Assembly (NCBI GenBank): GCA_029249645.1
Contig: JAQWWC010000226.1
Span: 1 to 34,436 of the forward strand
From: Pseudomonadales bacterium
Lineage (GTDB): Bacteria > Pseudomonadota > Gammaproteobacteria > Pseudomonadales > Azotimanducaceae
Length of the DNA stretch: 34,436 nucleotides
Direction of reading: 5' to 3'
In this document: one piece after another, positions 19,037 through 28,370 of the stretch
Numbering within the stretch: position 1 is the stretch's first letter
Layout of the letters: every line of letters begins with the position of its first letter
Notes under the pieces: generated by a model
What the model was told of the DNA's origin: nothing
Databases searched by the model: none
The model's input: only the letters and a program-made list of their open reading frames with translations
Made by a program: the position numbers and the translations under genes

Positions 19037-21715
19037 TCAGGCCAGCGTTTTCGTGACGACCTCAAAGACATCCGGCGACAACTCGCCTGAATCCAAAATC
19101 ATTTGAAGCGCGGCTTGCATCCCAGCACCATATTTTGGATCAAACTTTCGCCATCCCGTCAGAGGCCCCAGCATCCGAGCCGCCATCTGGGGATTAAATC
19201 CATTGAGTGCAATCACGGTTTCCGCAAGCAATCGGTAGCCGGCACCCCCAACTTCATGAAAAGCACCGATGTTCATCGCAAAGCCGCCCAACACGCTGCG
19301 CATCCGATTGGGCGTCGTTAAACTAAAGGCTGCGTGCTCCATGAGGGCCTCAACACGCGCGATCGCTCCAGACCGGCTGCTACTAGCCTGGATCGAAAAC
19401 CAAGAATCAATAACTAAGGCCTCAGCCGACCAACGTTCAAAAAACTGCGGCAATACGGTTTCACGCAATGCTTGTGCATCCGGGTGCTGACAATTTTCAA
19501 TCGCACGAAGCGCGGCGGCCACATCGGTCATATTGTCTTGGCGATTGAATTGAGCCAGCGCCAGATCGAGATGCCCGCTGTCGGCTGGCGCCAACAAATA
19601 CGTCAAGGCCAAGTTTTTTAGACTGCGCGCACCAACCGCTTGAGCATTCAGTTCAAACGGCGTTAACGCATGATAGGCCTTATAGACGGCAAAAAATCCA
19701 GCTGCCAAGGCCTTAGCAAGACGCAACCGCACCAGGTCTCTTGCCGCCAAAAGCTGCAAAACATCAACCTCGGTCTGTAACTCAATCAAATACTGGATGC
19801 CTGGCAGCGATAGCAATAAGCTGGCCATCTCGCTGTCGAAAGCAGCATCGCCCGCTTGCTGCAGCGCTGCATCCAGATGATGCTGCAGGACTTCAATCAG
19901 AAGCGGCATGACCACCGGAGTCTCACCGTTGGCCAACTGCGACTGCACACTTTGAATGGCAAGCACCGCTAACCGCTGACCCGCCTCCCAGCGATTGAAG
20001 GGATCGCTGTCATGGCGACACAAAAACGCCAGTTCTTCCGTGCTGTAATCCACCAGTAATTTAATCGGCGCTGAGAAGCCGCGCGCAATTGAAGGCAATG
20101 GCGCTTGCGTAACCCCTTTCAACTCAAACACCTGCTCGACCTCAGTCAGCGACAAAACCTGACTCAGGCTTTGGCCATCTAGACTCAACTCAGCGCCCTC
20201 GAAATCGAGATCTTGGCCGTCCGACCCGATGAGCCCTAATGTTATCGGCATGTGAAGAGGCGCTTTATCGCGTTGCCCGGGGGTCGCCGGCGTTTGCTGC
20301 GATAAGGTTAATCGGTAGGTTTCTTGATCTGCTAAATATTCGCCAGATGCCGTGACAATCGGTGTGCCAGCTTGCTCGTACCATCGTCGGAACTGCGTCA
20401 GATCGCGTCCGCTTGCAGCCTCAAGCGCTTTGACGAAGTCTTCGGTCGTGACGGCTTGACCATCATGGCGATCAAAATAACAATCTGTCCCCCGCCGAAA
20501 GTCAGTCTCGCCCAATAGCGTATGCAGCATCCGCACAACTTCGGCCCCCTTTTCATAGACCGTCGCCGTGTAAAAGTTGTTGATCTCTATAAACGACGGC
20601 GGTCGAATCGGATGCGCCATGGGTCCCGCATCTTCCGGAAATTGTGCGCTTCGCAGCGTTGATACCTGATCGACCCGGCACACGCCCCGTGACCAGCGGT
20701 CCGCTGAAAATTGCTGGTCTCGCAGCACCGTGAAGCCTTCTTTTAGACTAAGCTGAAACCAGTCTCGGCAGGTCACCCGATTGCCGGACCAGTTGTGAAA
20801 ATATTCGTGCGCGACCACCGCTTCGACCCGCTGAAACCCCGCATCGGTCGTCGTGTTCGGATGCGCTAACACGCAAGAGGTGTTAAAAATATTGAGCCCT
20901 TTATTTTCCATGGCACCCATATTGAAGCTCTCAACGGCCACAACCATGAAGATGTCTAGGTCGTACTCGCGCCCATAGGCCACTTCATCCCACGTCATCG
21001 AGGCCTTCAAACTGTCCATCGCAAAGTCGACCTTGTCAATATTGTGGCGCTCGGTGAAGATCTGCAGCGTCACGGAGCGCCCCGACTGCGTCGTGAAGTT
21101 ACTCTCGACGTGTTCAAGGTCGCCCGCAACTAGGGCAAACAAATAGGCTGGCTTTTTGAACGGATCCTGCCAAGTCACCTTTTGACGATCACCTTGAATC
21201 TCGCGATGGATCGCATTGCCGTTCGATAAAAGAACCGGGAACTCACTGATGCTGGCCTCGATCGTGGTTTCAAAGACCGACATCACATCCGGGCGATCCA
21301 GATACCAGGTGATATTTCGGAATCCTTCTGCCTCACACTGGGTGCAGAACATCCCGCCAGACTGGTAAAGCCCTGACAACGCTAAATTATCCTGAGGCCG
21401 TATGCAGACCTCGGTCCTCAACTCAAAGGCCGCGGGCAGCCCACTTAACGTGAGGGTTTCATCCGTGACTTGGTACTCATTATTTAGCAGCGTGCGATCA
21501 TTAATCGATATCGCTTGGGTTGTGAGACCGGGCCCACCGTCCAAGACCAAATCCACGGCCGTGCTCGCGGCCTCGGGATTACGGCGCATCGACAATTGAC
21601 TGATCACACGTGTTTGGTCCTCGTGAATTTCGAATCGCAAGACCGTTTTGTCGATCAGAAAATCTGGCACCTGATAATCCTTGAGATAAATGACACTGGG
21701 CTGACCTTCTTTCAT
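19037..21715 (-). CDS. pepN: Aminopeptidase N (M1 family)
   Basis: VAVESFNMGAMENKGLNIFN (GAMEN) and VVAHEYFHNWSGNRVTCRDWFQLSLKEGFTVLRDQQFSAD (HExxH-18-E); ATG at 21715 has AGAGG upstream. The track extends to 21793. Confidence 0.96.
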   Translation of the reverse strand: MKEGQPSVIYLKDYQVPDFLIDKTVLRFEIHEDQTRVISQLSMRRNPEAASTAVDLVLDGGPGLTTQAISINDRTLLNNEYQVTDETLTLSGLPAAFELRTEVCIRPQDNLALSGLYQSGGMFCTQCEAEGFRNITWYLDRPDVMSVFETTIEASISEFPVLLSNGNAIHREIQGDRQKVTWQDPFKKPAYLFALVAGDLEHVESNFTTQSGRSVTLQIFTERHNIDKVDFAMDSLKASMTWDEVAYGREYDLDIFMVVAVESFNMGAMENKGLNIFNTSCVLAHPNTTTDAGFQRVEAVVAHEYFHNWSGNRVTCRDWFQLSLKEGFTVLRDQQFSADRWSRGVCRVDQVSTLRSAQFPEDAGPMAHPIRPPSFIEINNFYTATVYEKGAEVVRMLHTLLGETDFRRGTDCYFDRHDGQAVTTEDFVKALEAASGRDLTQFRRWYEQAGTPIVTASGEYLADQETYRLTLSQQTPATPGQRDKAPLHMPITLGLIGSDGQDLDFEGAELSLDGQSLSQVLSLTEVEQVFELKGVTQAPLPSIARGFSAPIKLLVDYSTEELAFLCRHDSDPFNRWEAGQRLAVLAIQSVQSQLANGETPVVMPLLIEVLQHHLDAALQQAGDAAFDSEMASLLLSLPGIQYLIELQTEVDVLQLLAARDLVRLRLAKALAAGFFAVYKAYHALTPFELNAQAVGARSLKNLALTYLLAPADSGHLDLALAQFNRQDNMTDVAAALRAIENCQHPDAQALRETVLPQFFERWSAEALVIDSWFSIQASSSRSGAIARVEALMEHAAFSLTTPNRMRSVLGGFAMNIGAFHEVGGAGYRLLAETVIALNGFNPQMAARMLGPLTGWRKFDPKYGAGMQAALQMILDSGELSPDVFEVVTKTLA

Positions 21716-21820
21716 AACGACCTCTTGCTGACTGTTCTGAGAAACTTCATTTTTTTCTTGGTTAACCGGTAAAAAGCTTTCGGCCTGATGCACCCGCCTT
21801 ATCCTGATTTACGCTGCCTT

Positions 21821-21845
21821 GCTCTGTCTTGCTCTGTCTTAGAGC
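21821..21845. repeat. Short tandem repeat (GCTCTGTCTT x2) ending in hairpin GCTCT-GTCTT-AGAGC
   Basis: Direct reading of ...ctgcctt gctctgtctt gctctgtctt agagc...; lies between divergent pepN and the DUF2797 gene. Confidence 0.7.
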
Positions 21846-21982
21846 ATCTCGCGGGCATTACCTCGACCCGACCCCCGCCGGGTGTGGCCGTGACGGGCCC
21901 ATTCTACACCAGCGCCGCAAATTCACATCGATTGGGCGCGATTCTGTACAATAAGCCAACCCAACTGTTCCAGAGGTAACTG

Positions 21983-22801
21983 ATGCAAGGCCAACTCTCT
22001 AAAATGTCCTGTCGCGCCGACGCCGAGGTGCAGTACTCCCTGGCATTGGGCGATGCAACGCAAGATATGAACGCACTCATTGGCCAAAGGATTCGCCTCG
22101 AATTTCTCCAAAAAATTATTTGCCAACATTGTGGCCGCTCGACCAAAAAAAGCTTCTCTCAAGGCTATTGTTACCCCTGCTTTCAATCGCTCGCGTCGTG
22201 CGATCTTTGTATTATGAGCCCCGATCGCTGTCATTTTCACTTAGGGACCTGCCGAGACAGCACCTTCGCCGAGCAATTTTGCATGCAACCGCACCGGGTT
22301 TATTTAGCCAACTCGACGGGTCTAAAAGTCGGTATCACCCGAGCTGAGAACTTACCCAGCCGCTGGCTGGATCAAGGGGCTACCCAAGGTCTCGTGATTA
22401 TGACGGCAGCCACCAGACGCCAATCCGGCCTTTTAGAGGCGGCCTTTAAAGCCCATGTTAGCGATCGAACACAATGGCAACGAATGCTCAAGGGCCCAGG
22501 GGAGGTCTTAGACCTACCGGCAGAGCGAGATCGCTTACTGACCCTTGCCGCTGACGCGATTGCCTCGATTCAAGCAGAATTTGAGCCCGGCGCCATGGCG
22601 CTTGCCGAGACTGCCGAGACCATGCGCTTTACGTATCCCGTGACCCAATACCCGGAAAAAGTGAAGTCCTATAATTTAGACAAAACACCGGTACTTGAAG
22701 GCACCCTTTTGGGGATCAAGGCGCAGTACCTGATCTTGGATCATACCGTCATCAATCTCCGAAAATACACGGGTTATGAGGTGGCGCTCAACGTGCTTTA
22801 A
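21983..22801 (+). CDS. DUF2797 domain-containing protein
   Basis: 272 aa; IICQHCGRSTKKSFSQGYCYPCFQSLASCDLCIMSPDRCHFHLGTCRD...QPHRVYLANSTGLKVGITRAENLPSRWLDQGAT; RBS AGAGG upstream. Confidence 0.85.
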   Translation: MQGQLSKMSCRADAEVQYSLALGDATQDMNALIGQRIRLEFLQKIICQHCGRSTKKSFSQGYCYPCFQSLASCDLCIMSPDRCHFHLGTCRDSTFAEQFCMQPHRVYLANSTGLKVGITRAENLPSRWLDQGATQGLVIMTAATRRQSGLLEAAFKAHVSDRTQWQRMLKGPGEVLDLPAERDRLLTLAADAIASIQAEFEPGAMALAETAETMRFTYPVTQYPEKVKSYNLDKTPVLEGTLLGIKAQYLILDHTVINLRKYTGYEVALNVL

Positions 22802-23667
22802 CGGACTCGCTTCGACACCAGTAATGGGGCCAGTAAACCGATACTCCCCCCTGCAAGTAGACCGCCTAGGTGAGCGCCATTGGCCAGTGCTCCCAATCCG
22901 AGCAAGTCGAGCACGCCGGTAAACCCTAGAGCTAAGAAACCCAACATCACCCAGTAGGCGGCCGGTGCAAGGCCAATCGGATTACCAGGCCGCAATCGAT
23001 CCCACACCATGCAGTACCCTAGATACGCAAAAACGACCCCAGACATACCGCCAAACAGGGAAGGCCCGGATAACGTGAGCTGCATTAAATTGGCGCCCAA
23101 GGATCCCAGCAACGTCACCGCAAGAAACAGCGATACGCCATGTAATTTTTCGATTCGACGCCCTAACTCCCAAACCCACAACAAATTAAAAGCCAAATGC
23201 AGCCAGCTAAAATGTAACAGCATCGGCGTCACGAGCCGCCAGTAGGCCTGCTGCGCGAAGGTGGCCGAGAGAGGCTCAAAGACTAGGTACCCGCCTGCCA
23301 GGGTCATAGGCGTCATCGTGAGTTGCTGAATCAAGCCCGAAAAATCGCCTTCCGAGGCCTGCAGCCCAACCCAGACGAGGCTACAGTTTAAAACAATCAT
23401 CATGACCGTCAGCGGAAATGACAACGCGTTCTTGATTAGCCGCCCCATCAAACCTGGGCTCGCGACCCCCTTGACGGGCGCTTGCGTTAGCCAGGTTTGA
23501 TACAGCGCCACGACCGCCGCTGGGTCTTCATCCGAGCCAACCCACACGACTTGATAGACCCCTTCAAGGGTAATCCGATGCGCAATATTCTGGGTGTGCA
23601 GCAGCAATGAAAAGCTGCGCAAATCGATATCCTGCGGTAGTTGTAAGGCTAATTGCAGTGTCGCCAT
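22798..23667 (-). CDS. Rhomboid family intramembrane serine protease (GlpG-like)
   Basis: ATG 23667 (MATLQLALQLPQDIDL); TM domain with LLHFSWLHLAFNLLWVWELGRRIE, GGMSGVVFAYLGY (GxSG) and NGAHLGGLLAGG (His). Confidence 0.92.
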   Translation of the reverse strand: MATLQLALQLPQDIDLRSFSLLLHTQNIAHRITLEGVYQVVWVGSDEDPAAVVALYQTWLTQAPVKGVASPGLMGRLIKNALSFPLTVMMIVLNCSLVWVGLQASEGDFSGLIQQLTMTPMTLAGGYLVFEPLSATFAQQAYWRLVTPMLLHFSWLHLAFNLLWVWELGRRIEKLHGVSLFLAVTLLGSLGANLMQLTLSGPSLFGGMSGVVFAYLGYCMVWDRLRPGNPIGLAPAAYWVMLGFLALGFTGVLDLLGLGALANGAHLGGLLAGGSIGLLAPLLVSKRVR

Positions 23668-23743
23668 GACCGCGCCTGACCTCCCTTGTTGGGTAAAATG
23701 TTGTACACTTCTGGCTCGCCCAACATTGTAACCGCAAACCTCT

Positions 23744-24760
23744 ATGGCCATGGAAAACGCTGACCAACAGGTCTTAAAAAAACTTACGCAGTGGGTAGCT
23801 GAAGGCCGACCCAGTTGGTTGTGCACCGTCGTGAAAACCTGGGGGTCGTCACCCAGACCCATCGGGTCCTTACTCGCCTGCAACAGTGAGGGCCAAATCG
23901 CAGGCTCGTTGTCGGGTGGTTGTATTGAAGAAGACCTTCTTGAAAAATTACAACGCGGCGAGATGGCCAACGCTTGCCCGGAAGTGCTGGTTTACGGTGT
24001 CAGCCAGGCCGAAACAGAGCGCTTTGGCCTGCCTTGCGGCGGTCAACTTCATGTCGTGATCGAGCCTTTCGTCGATCAGCATCACCTGGACACTCTACGC
24101 GTTATTACCGAGCGGATTGAACAGCGCGCGTGCATCGAGCGATCCCTAGATATCGCAACTGGCGATATGACCCTCAGCGAGACTGAACGGTTTCGGCATC
24201 TTCATTTTGAGGGCGCGTTCGACAACACGCCAGGTGAGAAAACGTTGCGCCAAACCTTCGGGCCTCGCTACCAGCTATTTTTAATTGGCTGTGGGCAAGT
24301 TTCGCAGTACCTCGCTGAGATGGCGAAGGCACTGGACTATCAAGTCGTCGTTTGCGATCCACGAGCAAACCTTATGGCGCAGTGGCCGGTAGAGGGCGTT
24401 CAGCTGATTACCAGTTACCCAGACGACGCCATCCGAGCCCAAGCAACCGATTCATTTTCAGCCATCATAGCGCTAACCCATGACCCCAGAATTGATGACA
24501 TGGGCCTGATGGAGGCGCTAACCACCGATGCTTATTTTATTGGTGCGATGGGTTCCATGAAAACCTCCGAAAACCGCAAAGCCCGCCTCAAAGAACTGGA
24601 TATCTCGGATGATTTGATCACGCGCTTGCATGCGCCGGTTGGCCTACCGATTGGCAGCAAAACGCCAGCGGAAATCGCCATCGCCATTTTGGCCCAGCTC
24701 ACAGCGCTGCGAAGCACTGCTGGCAACACCGTGCAAGCGGACTTCCGAGCGGTCGGTTAA
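23744..24760 (+). CDS. XdhC/CoxI family protein
   Basis: 338 aa; LCTVVKTWGSSPRPIGSLLACNSEGQIAGSLSGGCIEEDL and Rossmann region LFLIGCGQVSQYLAEMAKALDYQVVVCDPR, FIGAMGSMKTSENRKARL. Confidence 0.92.
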   Translation: MAMENADQQVLKKLTQWVAEGRPSWLCTVVKTWGSSPRPIGSLLACNSEGQIAGSLSGGCIEEDLLEKLQRGEMANACPEVLVYGVSQAETERFGLPCGGQLHVVIEPFVDQHHLDTLRVITERIEQRACIERSLDIATGDMTLSETERFRHLHFEGAFDNTPGEKTLRQTFGPRYQLFLIGCGQVSQYLAEMAKALDYQVVVCDPRANLMAQWPVEGVQLITSYPDDAIRAQATDSFSAIIALTHDPRIDDMGLMEALTTDAYFIGAMGSMKTSENRKARLKELDISDDLITRLHAPVGLPIGSKTPAEIAIAILAQLTALRSTAGNTVQADFRAVG

Positions 24761-24763
24761 CCC

Positions 24764-25351
24764 TTGGGCCCGCTCGGCGCATTGGTGCTGGCAGGCGGTC
24801 AGGGCCGCCGGTTTGGAAGCGATAAACGCCTTGCTTCGTTGCCAAGTGGTGAAAGTTTGCTCGCGGCGACCCTTACAAAAATTATTCCGGCCTTTGAGGA
24901 AACCCTCTTAGTTCTGCGTTCTGGTGATGAAACCTTGGCTGCGGCGCTATCGACGCAATTCGAAACGCTGACGACGACCCTCGCCGACGACGCAAGCCTT
25001 GGCATGGGCCACAGCTTGGCCCATGGAGCGGCTAAGATTACCCATTGGCAAGGCGCCGCCATCTGTTTGGGTGACATGCCCTTTCACGCGCCCAGCACGC
25101 TCAGCACCCTTATCTTCGCGTTCCGCTCAGCAAGCCAAGCCCACCCGATCATCCAACCGTGTCATCAAGGCCGCCCGGGACATCCCGTTCTGTTTGACCA
25201 TGCCTATTTTGACGCGATGCAGACCTTAACGGGGGACCAAGGCGCACGCACCCTGCTTAAATCGCAGGCCGCGGCAGTCCAAATGATCGAGGTGACCGAC
25301 TTAGGAATCCTTCAAGATGTAGACGCGCCGAAAGACCTCGCCTGGCGCTAA
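24764..25351 (+). CDS. MobA/MocA-like nucleotidyltransferase
   Basis: 195 aa with TTG start 3 nt after xdhC; LGALVLAGGQGRRFGSDKRLASL, AAICLGDMPFHAPSTLSTLI, GRPGHPVLFDHAYFDAMQTLTGDQGARTLL, DVDAPKDL. Confidence 0.87.
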   Translation: MGPLGALVLAGGQGRRFGSDKRLASLPSGESLLAATLTKIIPAFEETLLVLRSGDETLAAALSTQFETLTTTLADDASLGMGHSLAHGAAKITHWQGAAICLGDMPFHAPSTLSTLIFAFRSASQAHPIIQPCHQGRPGHPVLFDHAYFDAMQTLTGDQGARTLLKSQAAAVQMIEVTDLGILQDVDAPKDLAWR

Positions 25352-25427
25352 AGCGCGATTTAAGGCCGTAAGGTCATTCGGCAACCAAGGCAAGATCTAC
25401 CCAGATGGTCTTATCGATCGCAACGAC

Positions 25428-26300
25428 TTATCGACTCGCCCAACCCAGCTTTGATCGACAAACGCCGTAAAAATCCTGACCTCTGGGGTGAATCAGGCTG
25501 AGGGTTTTAGCGTGCTTTTTCACGTGCAGGGATTCCCCAGGATGCATTCTAAACTCGAGCTGCGAGTCAAAACTCACTTTGGCTTCCGCGCCGACTTTGT
25601 TTCCCAAGGTTATCCGTAACTCCGAATCCCCCGGGACAACTAATGGCCGGCTGTTCAAAGAGTGTGGGAACATTGGGACGAGCACCATTGCATCTAAAGA
25701 CGGATGCATAATCGGGCCACCAGCGCTGAGCGCATAAGCGGTCGAACCCGTTGGCGAACTGATAATCAAGCCATCCGAGGATTGCTTGTAAACAAAGACA
25801 TCATTGATATAAAGATCGAACTCGATCATTCGTGACATCGTTGCAGAATGAACGGTCACCTCATTCAAGGCGGTAGCCTCAGCCACACCTTCGCCTTCCG
25901 CGAACCGGCCCTGCAATAAGAAATGGGTTTCTGTCTCGCTGTCCCCAAGCAGAACCGCGTTCAATTGGGTTTCAATATCATCTGGCGAAACATCAGCTAA
26001 AAACCCCAGACGCCCGCGATTAATTCCCAGTAGCGGCACTCCAAAAGGCGTCACATCGCGCGCTGCACTCAACATACTGCCGTCGCCCCCGATGGCAATG
26101 ACAAGGTCGGCGGTTTGGCAAATCGCCTCGCGACTTTGCGCCTTAATCCCTGGCAAGGTTGCTGCCGACAATTTGGATTGCTCGACCCGGACCTCAATAC
26201 CCTGTGCCTTCAGCACAGCGGCAACCCGTAACATCGATTCTGCGACGAGTGGGCCAGAGATACTCGCAAAAATTCCAACCTGTTTAAAAGCCATTGTCAT
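25428..26300 (-). CDS. nadK: NAD kinase
   Basis: 290 aa; LVIAIGGDGSMLSAARDV, LLGINRGRLGFLADVSPDD, ALNEVTVHS, DGLIISSPTGSTAYALSAGGPIMHPSL. Confidence 0.96.
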   Translation of the reverse strand: MTMAFKQVGIFASISGPLVAESMLRVAAVLKAQGIEVRVEQSKLSAATLPGIKAQSREAICQTADLVIAIGGDGSMLSAARDVTPFGVPLLGINRGRLGFLADVSPDDIETQLNAVLLGDSETETHFLLQGRFAEGEGVAEATALNEVTVHSATMSRMIEFDLYINDVFVYKQSSDGLIISSPTGSTAYALSAGGPIMHPSLDAMVLVPMFPHSLNSRPLVVPGDSELRITLGNKVGAEAKVSFDSQLEFRMHPGESLHVKKHAKTLSLIHPRGQDFYGVCRSKLGWASR

Positions 26301-26470
26301 TGAACCTTATGTGCCAGCGCACCCGCATTTAATGAAAGATTACACGTGAATTCAATCATGGACTGAAATAACGGATGATTCTATCGAAGGAGATTTTTAG
26401 AACAAAAACCTCGATTTAGTTGCATTTCGGCTCGATAGCCCCAAAATTAACGGACTTAAGGGAGTTATCG

Positions 26471-27268
26471 ATGACCAATCGAATCAGTAGACGACATGCC
26501 TCGGAGTTCAGCGCCGTCGGCAACGTAGCAGAACTACGTTCAGCGGGATCGCTCTGGCAAGCCATGCGCCAAGAAGTCAAATTGCGTGCGGACTTCGAGC
26601 CAATTATGGCAACCTTCTTCCATGCCTCGGTACTGAATCACGATACGATTGAAGGGGCTTTAAGCTTTATTCTAGCCAGCAAACTCGACAGCCCGGTCGT
26701 ATCGAGTATGGCGATTCGGGAAATCATTGAGCAAGCCTATATTAAGGACCCCTCCATCATTCATGCCGCTGAGATCGATATCAAAGCGACTCGGGAACGC
26801 GATCCCGCTTGCAATAGTTTCTCAACACCCTTTTTGTTTTATAAAGGCTTCCATGCTCTACAGTCTCACCGCATCGCCCATTGGCTATGGCAGGAGGAGC
26901 GCCATTCGCTTGCGTTTTATTTTCAGAGCCAAACTAGCAACCTCTTTGGGATTGATATCCACCCAGCGGCATCCATGGGCTGTGGCGTCATGTTTGATCA
27001 CGCAACGGGGCTCGTTATCGGCGAAACCGCTGTGATAGACGATGATGTCTCGATTTTGCATGGTGTAACGCTCGGTGGCACCGGCAAAGCCGCCGGTGAC
27101 CGACATCCTAAAATTCGCAAGAATGTGATTCTCGGCGCCAACGCCACCCTTTTGGGCAATATTACGATTGGCGCGAGCGCGAAAGTCGGTGCTGGTAGTG
27201 TGGTCCTTAATGATGTGCCAGAAGGCGTCACGGTCGCTGGTGTGCCCGCGGTGATTGTTGGCGGCTAA
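26471..27268 (+). CDS. cysE: Serine O-acetyltransferase
   Basis: LWQAMRQEVKLRADFEPIMATFFHASVLNHDTIEGALSFILASKL and hexapeptide repeats GIDIHPAASMGCGVMFDHATGLVIGETAVIDDDVSILHGVTLGGTG. ATG 26471 preceded by AAGGGAG. Confidence 0.96.
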   Translation: MTNRISRRHASEFSAVGNVAELRSAGSLWQAMRQEVKLRADFEPIMATFFHASVLNHDTIEGALSFILASKLDSPVVSSMAIREIIEQAYIKDPSIIHAAEIDIKATRERDPACNSFSTPFLFYKGFHALQSHRIAHWLWQEERHSLAFYFQSQTSNLFGIDIHPAASMGCGVMFDHATGLVIGETAVIDDDVSILHGVTLGGTGKAAGDRHPKIRKNVILGANATLLGNITIGASAKVGAGSVVLNDVPEGVTVAGVPAVIVGG

Positions 27269-27491
27269 CCGACCGGTTGTATTACGCTCATTGCGCGCCA
27301 GCTCGCTTAACTCTGAGACTGGCTGAAGCGACCGATGTCTGGGCGCGGCAAAGGGAACGCGCCTTAACCCGGGTCCTAGAAATTGCGGCTCAGACAGCGA
27401 GCCAAAGCACCCATAGCAGTCTCCGAAATTCAACCTTTCGCATCTTGCTCGAGATCGTCGCCCGACAACACACCTCAAACAGTTTTTGCCG

Positions 27492-28364
27492 TCATATGAA
27501 GGCGGAGAATCCACGACGTCCTTGTAAGCCGCCGGTATGCAGAACTAATGTCTCGCTGAACCTTGATTGCGTCTGGACGAGGTCGAGCGCAGCAATTAAG
27601 GTTTTTGCGGTATAGATGGGCTCGAGCTTGAAATCAAATGCCGCTTCAAGCTGGTGAATGCGTTGTACCAAAGCGCTTGGACAGGCTGCATAACCGCCGA
27701 ACCGGATTTCAGGCGTTATCTCAAAACTTACACCCGGGTGTAACCGCCCTAACGTTATGCTATCGATAAGCTTTTGTTGGGTCTTGACCTGCTTTAAGGC
27801 CGAAACCCCTACCACATGGCAGGGCCGCTTTAGGGCTAGCAAGACCCCCGCCATAGTGCCACCAGTCCCGACAGGCAGCACCAGGCGTTCGAACGTTGGT
27901 CCGTGGCGCGCAAGGTCTGCAATCAGTTGCGCAACGCCTGCAATGCCTTCGGCATCGCTTCCGCCCTCTGGCACAAAAATGCCGGAAGGATAATCCCGCA
28001 TAAGGCCTTGCGCAAACCCTGCATCATCCCGCTTGCGGTATTCACCCCGGGACAAAAACCGCAGCGTCATCCCCCAAGCTTCAACGTCTTTCAACATCAT
28101 CGTTTTTGGAAGGTCTGCATCGCCTCGAACATACCCAACCGTTGCAATGCCGGCTGCCTGCCCCATTTGGGCCAATGCGTGTAAATGATTAGACCAGGCA
28201 CCGCCGAGGCTGACCAACGGCGAGGATCCTTGCGTGATCGCCCGCTCAATGGCTGGCCGAAGCTTGTAAGCCTTATTCCCTAGACCTGGGTGCAATCGGT
28301 CTAGGAAAATAATTGATAGCCCGGGCTGCAATGGCTTCCAGATCTCGCCGCCCAGATTGTTCAC
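27492..28364 (-). CDS. PLP-dependent ACC deaminase/D-cysteine desulfhydrase-like protein
   Basis: 290 aa; FLDRLHPGLGNKAYKLRPAIERA, LVSLGGAWSNHLHALAQMGQAAGIATVGYVRG, FVPEGGSDAEGI, LPVGTGGTMAGVL. Apparent GTG start. Confidence 0.85.
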   Translation of the reverse strand: MNNLGGEIWKPLQPGLSIIFLDRLHPGLGNKAYKLRPAIERAITQGSSPLVSLGGAWSNHLHALAQMGQAAGIATVGYVRGDADLPKTMMLKDVEAWGMTLRFLSRGEYRKRDDAGFAQGLMRDYPSGIFVPEGGSDAEGIAGVAQLIADLARHGPTFERLVLPVGTGGTMAGVLLALKRPCHVVGVSALKQVKTQQKLIDSITLGRLHPGVSFEITPEIRFGGYAACPSALVQRIHQLEAAFDFKLEPIYTAKTLIAALDLVQTQSRFSETLVLHTGGLQGRRGFSAFI

Positions 28365-28370
28365 GTCTTG

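Noticed and set aside
26885-27514. 209-aa minus-strand ORF overlapping cysE
   Set aside because: Mostly antisense to cysE with its conserved hexapeptide-repeat domain; the translation is Arg/His/Cys-rich and matches no family I know.
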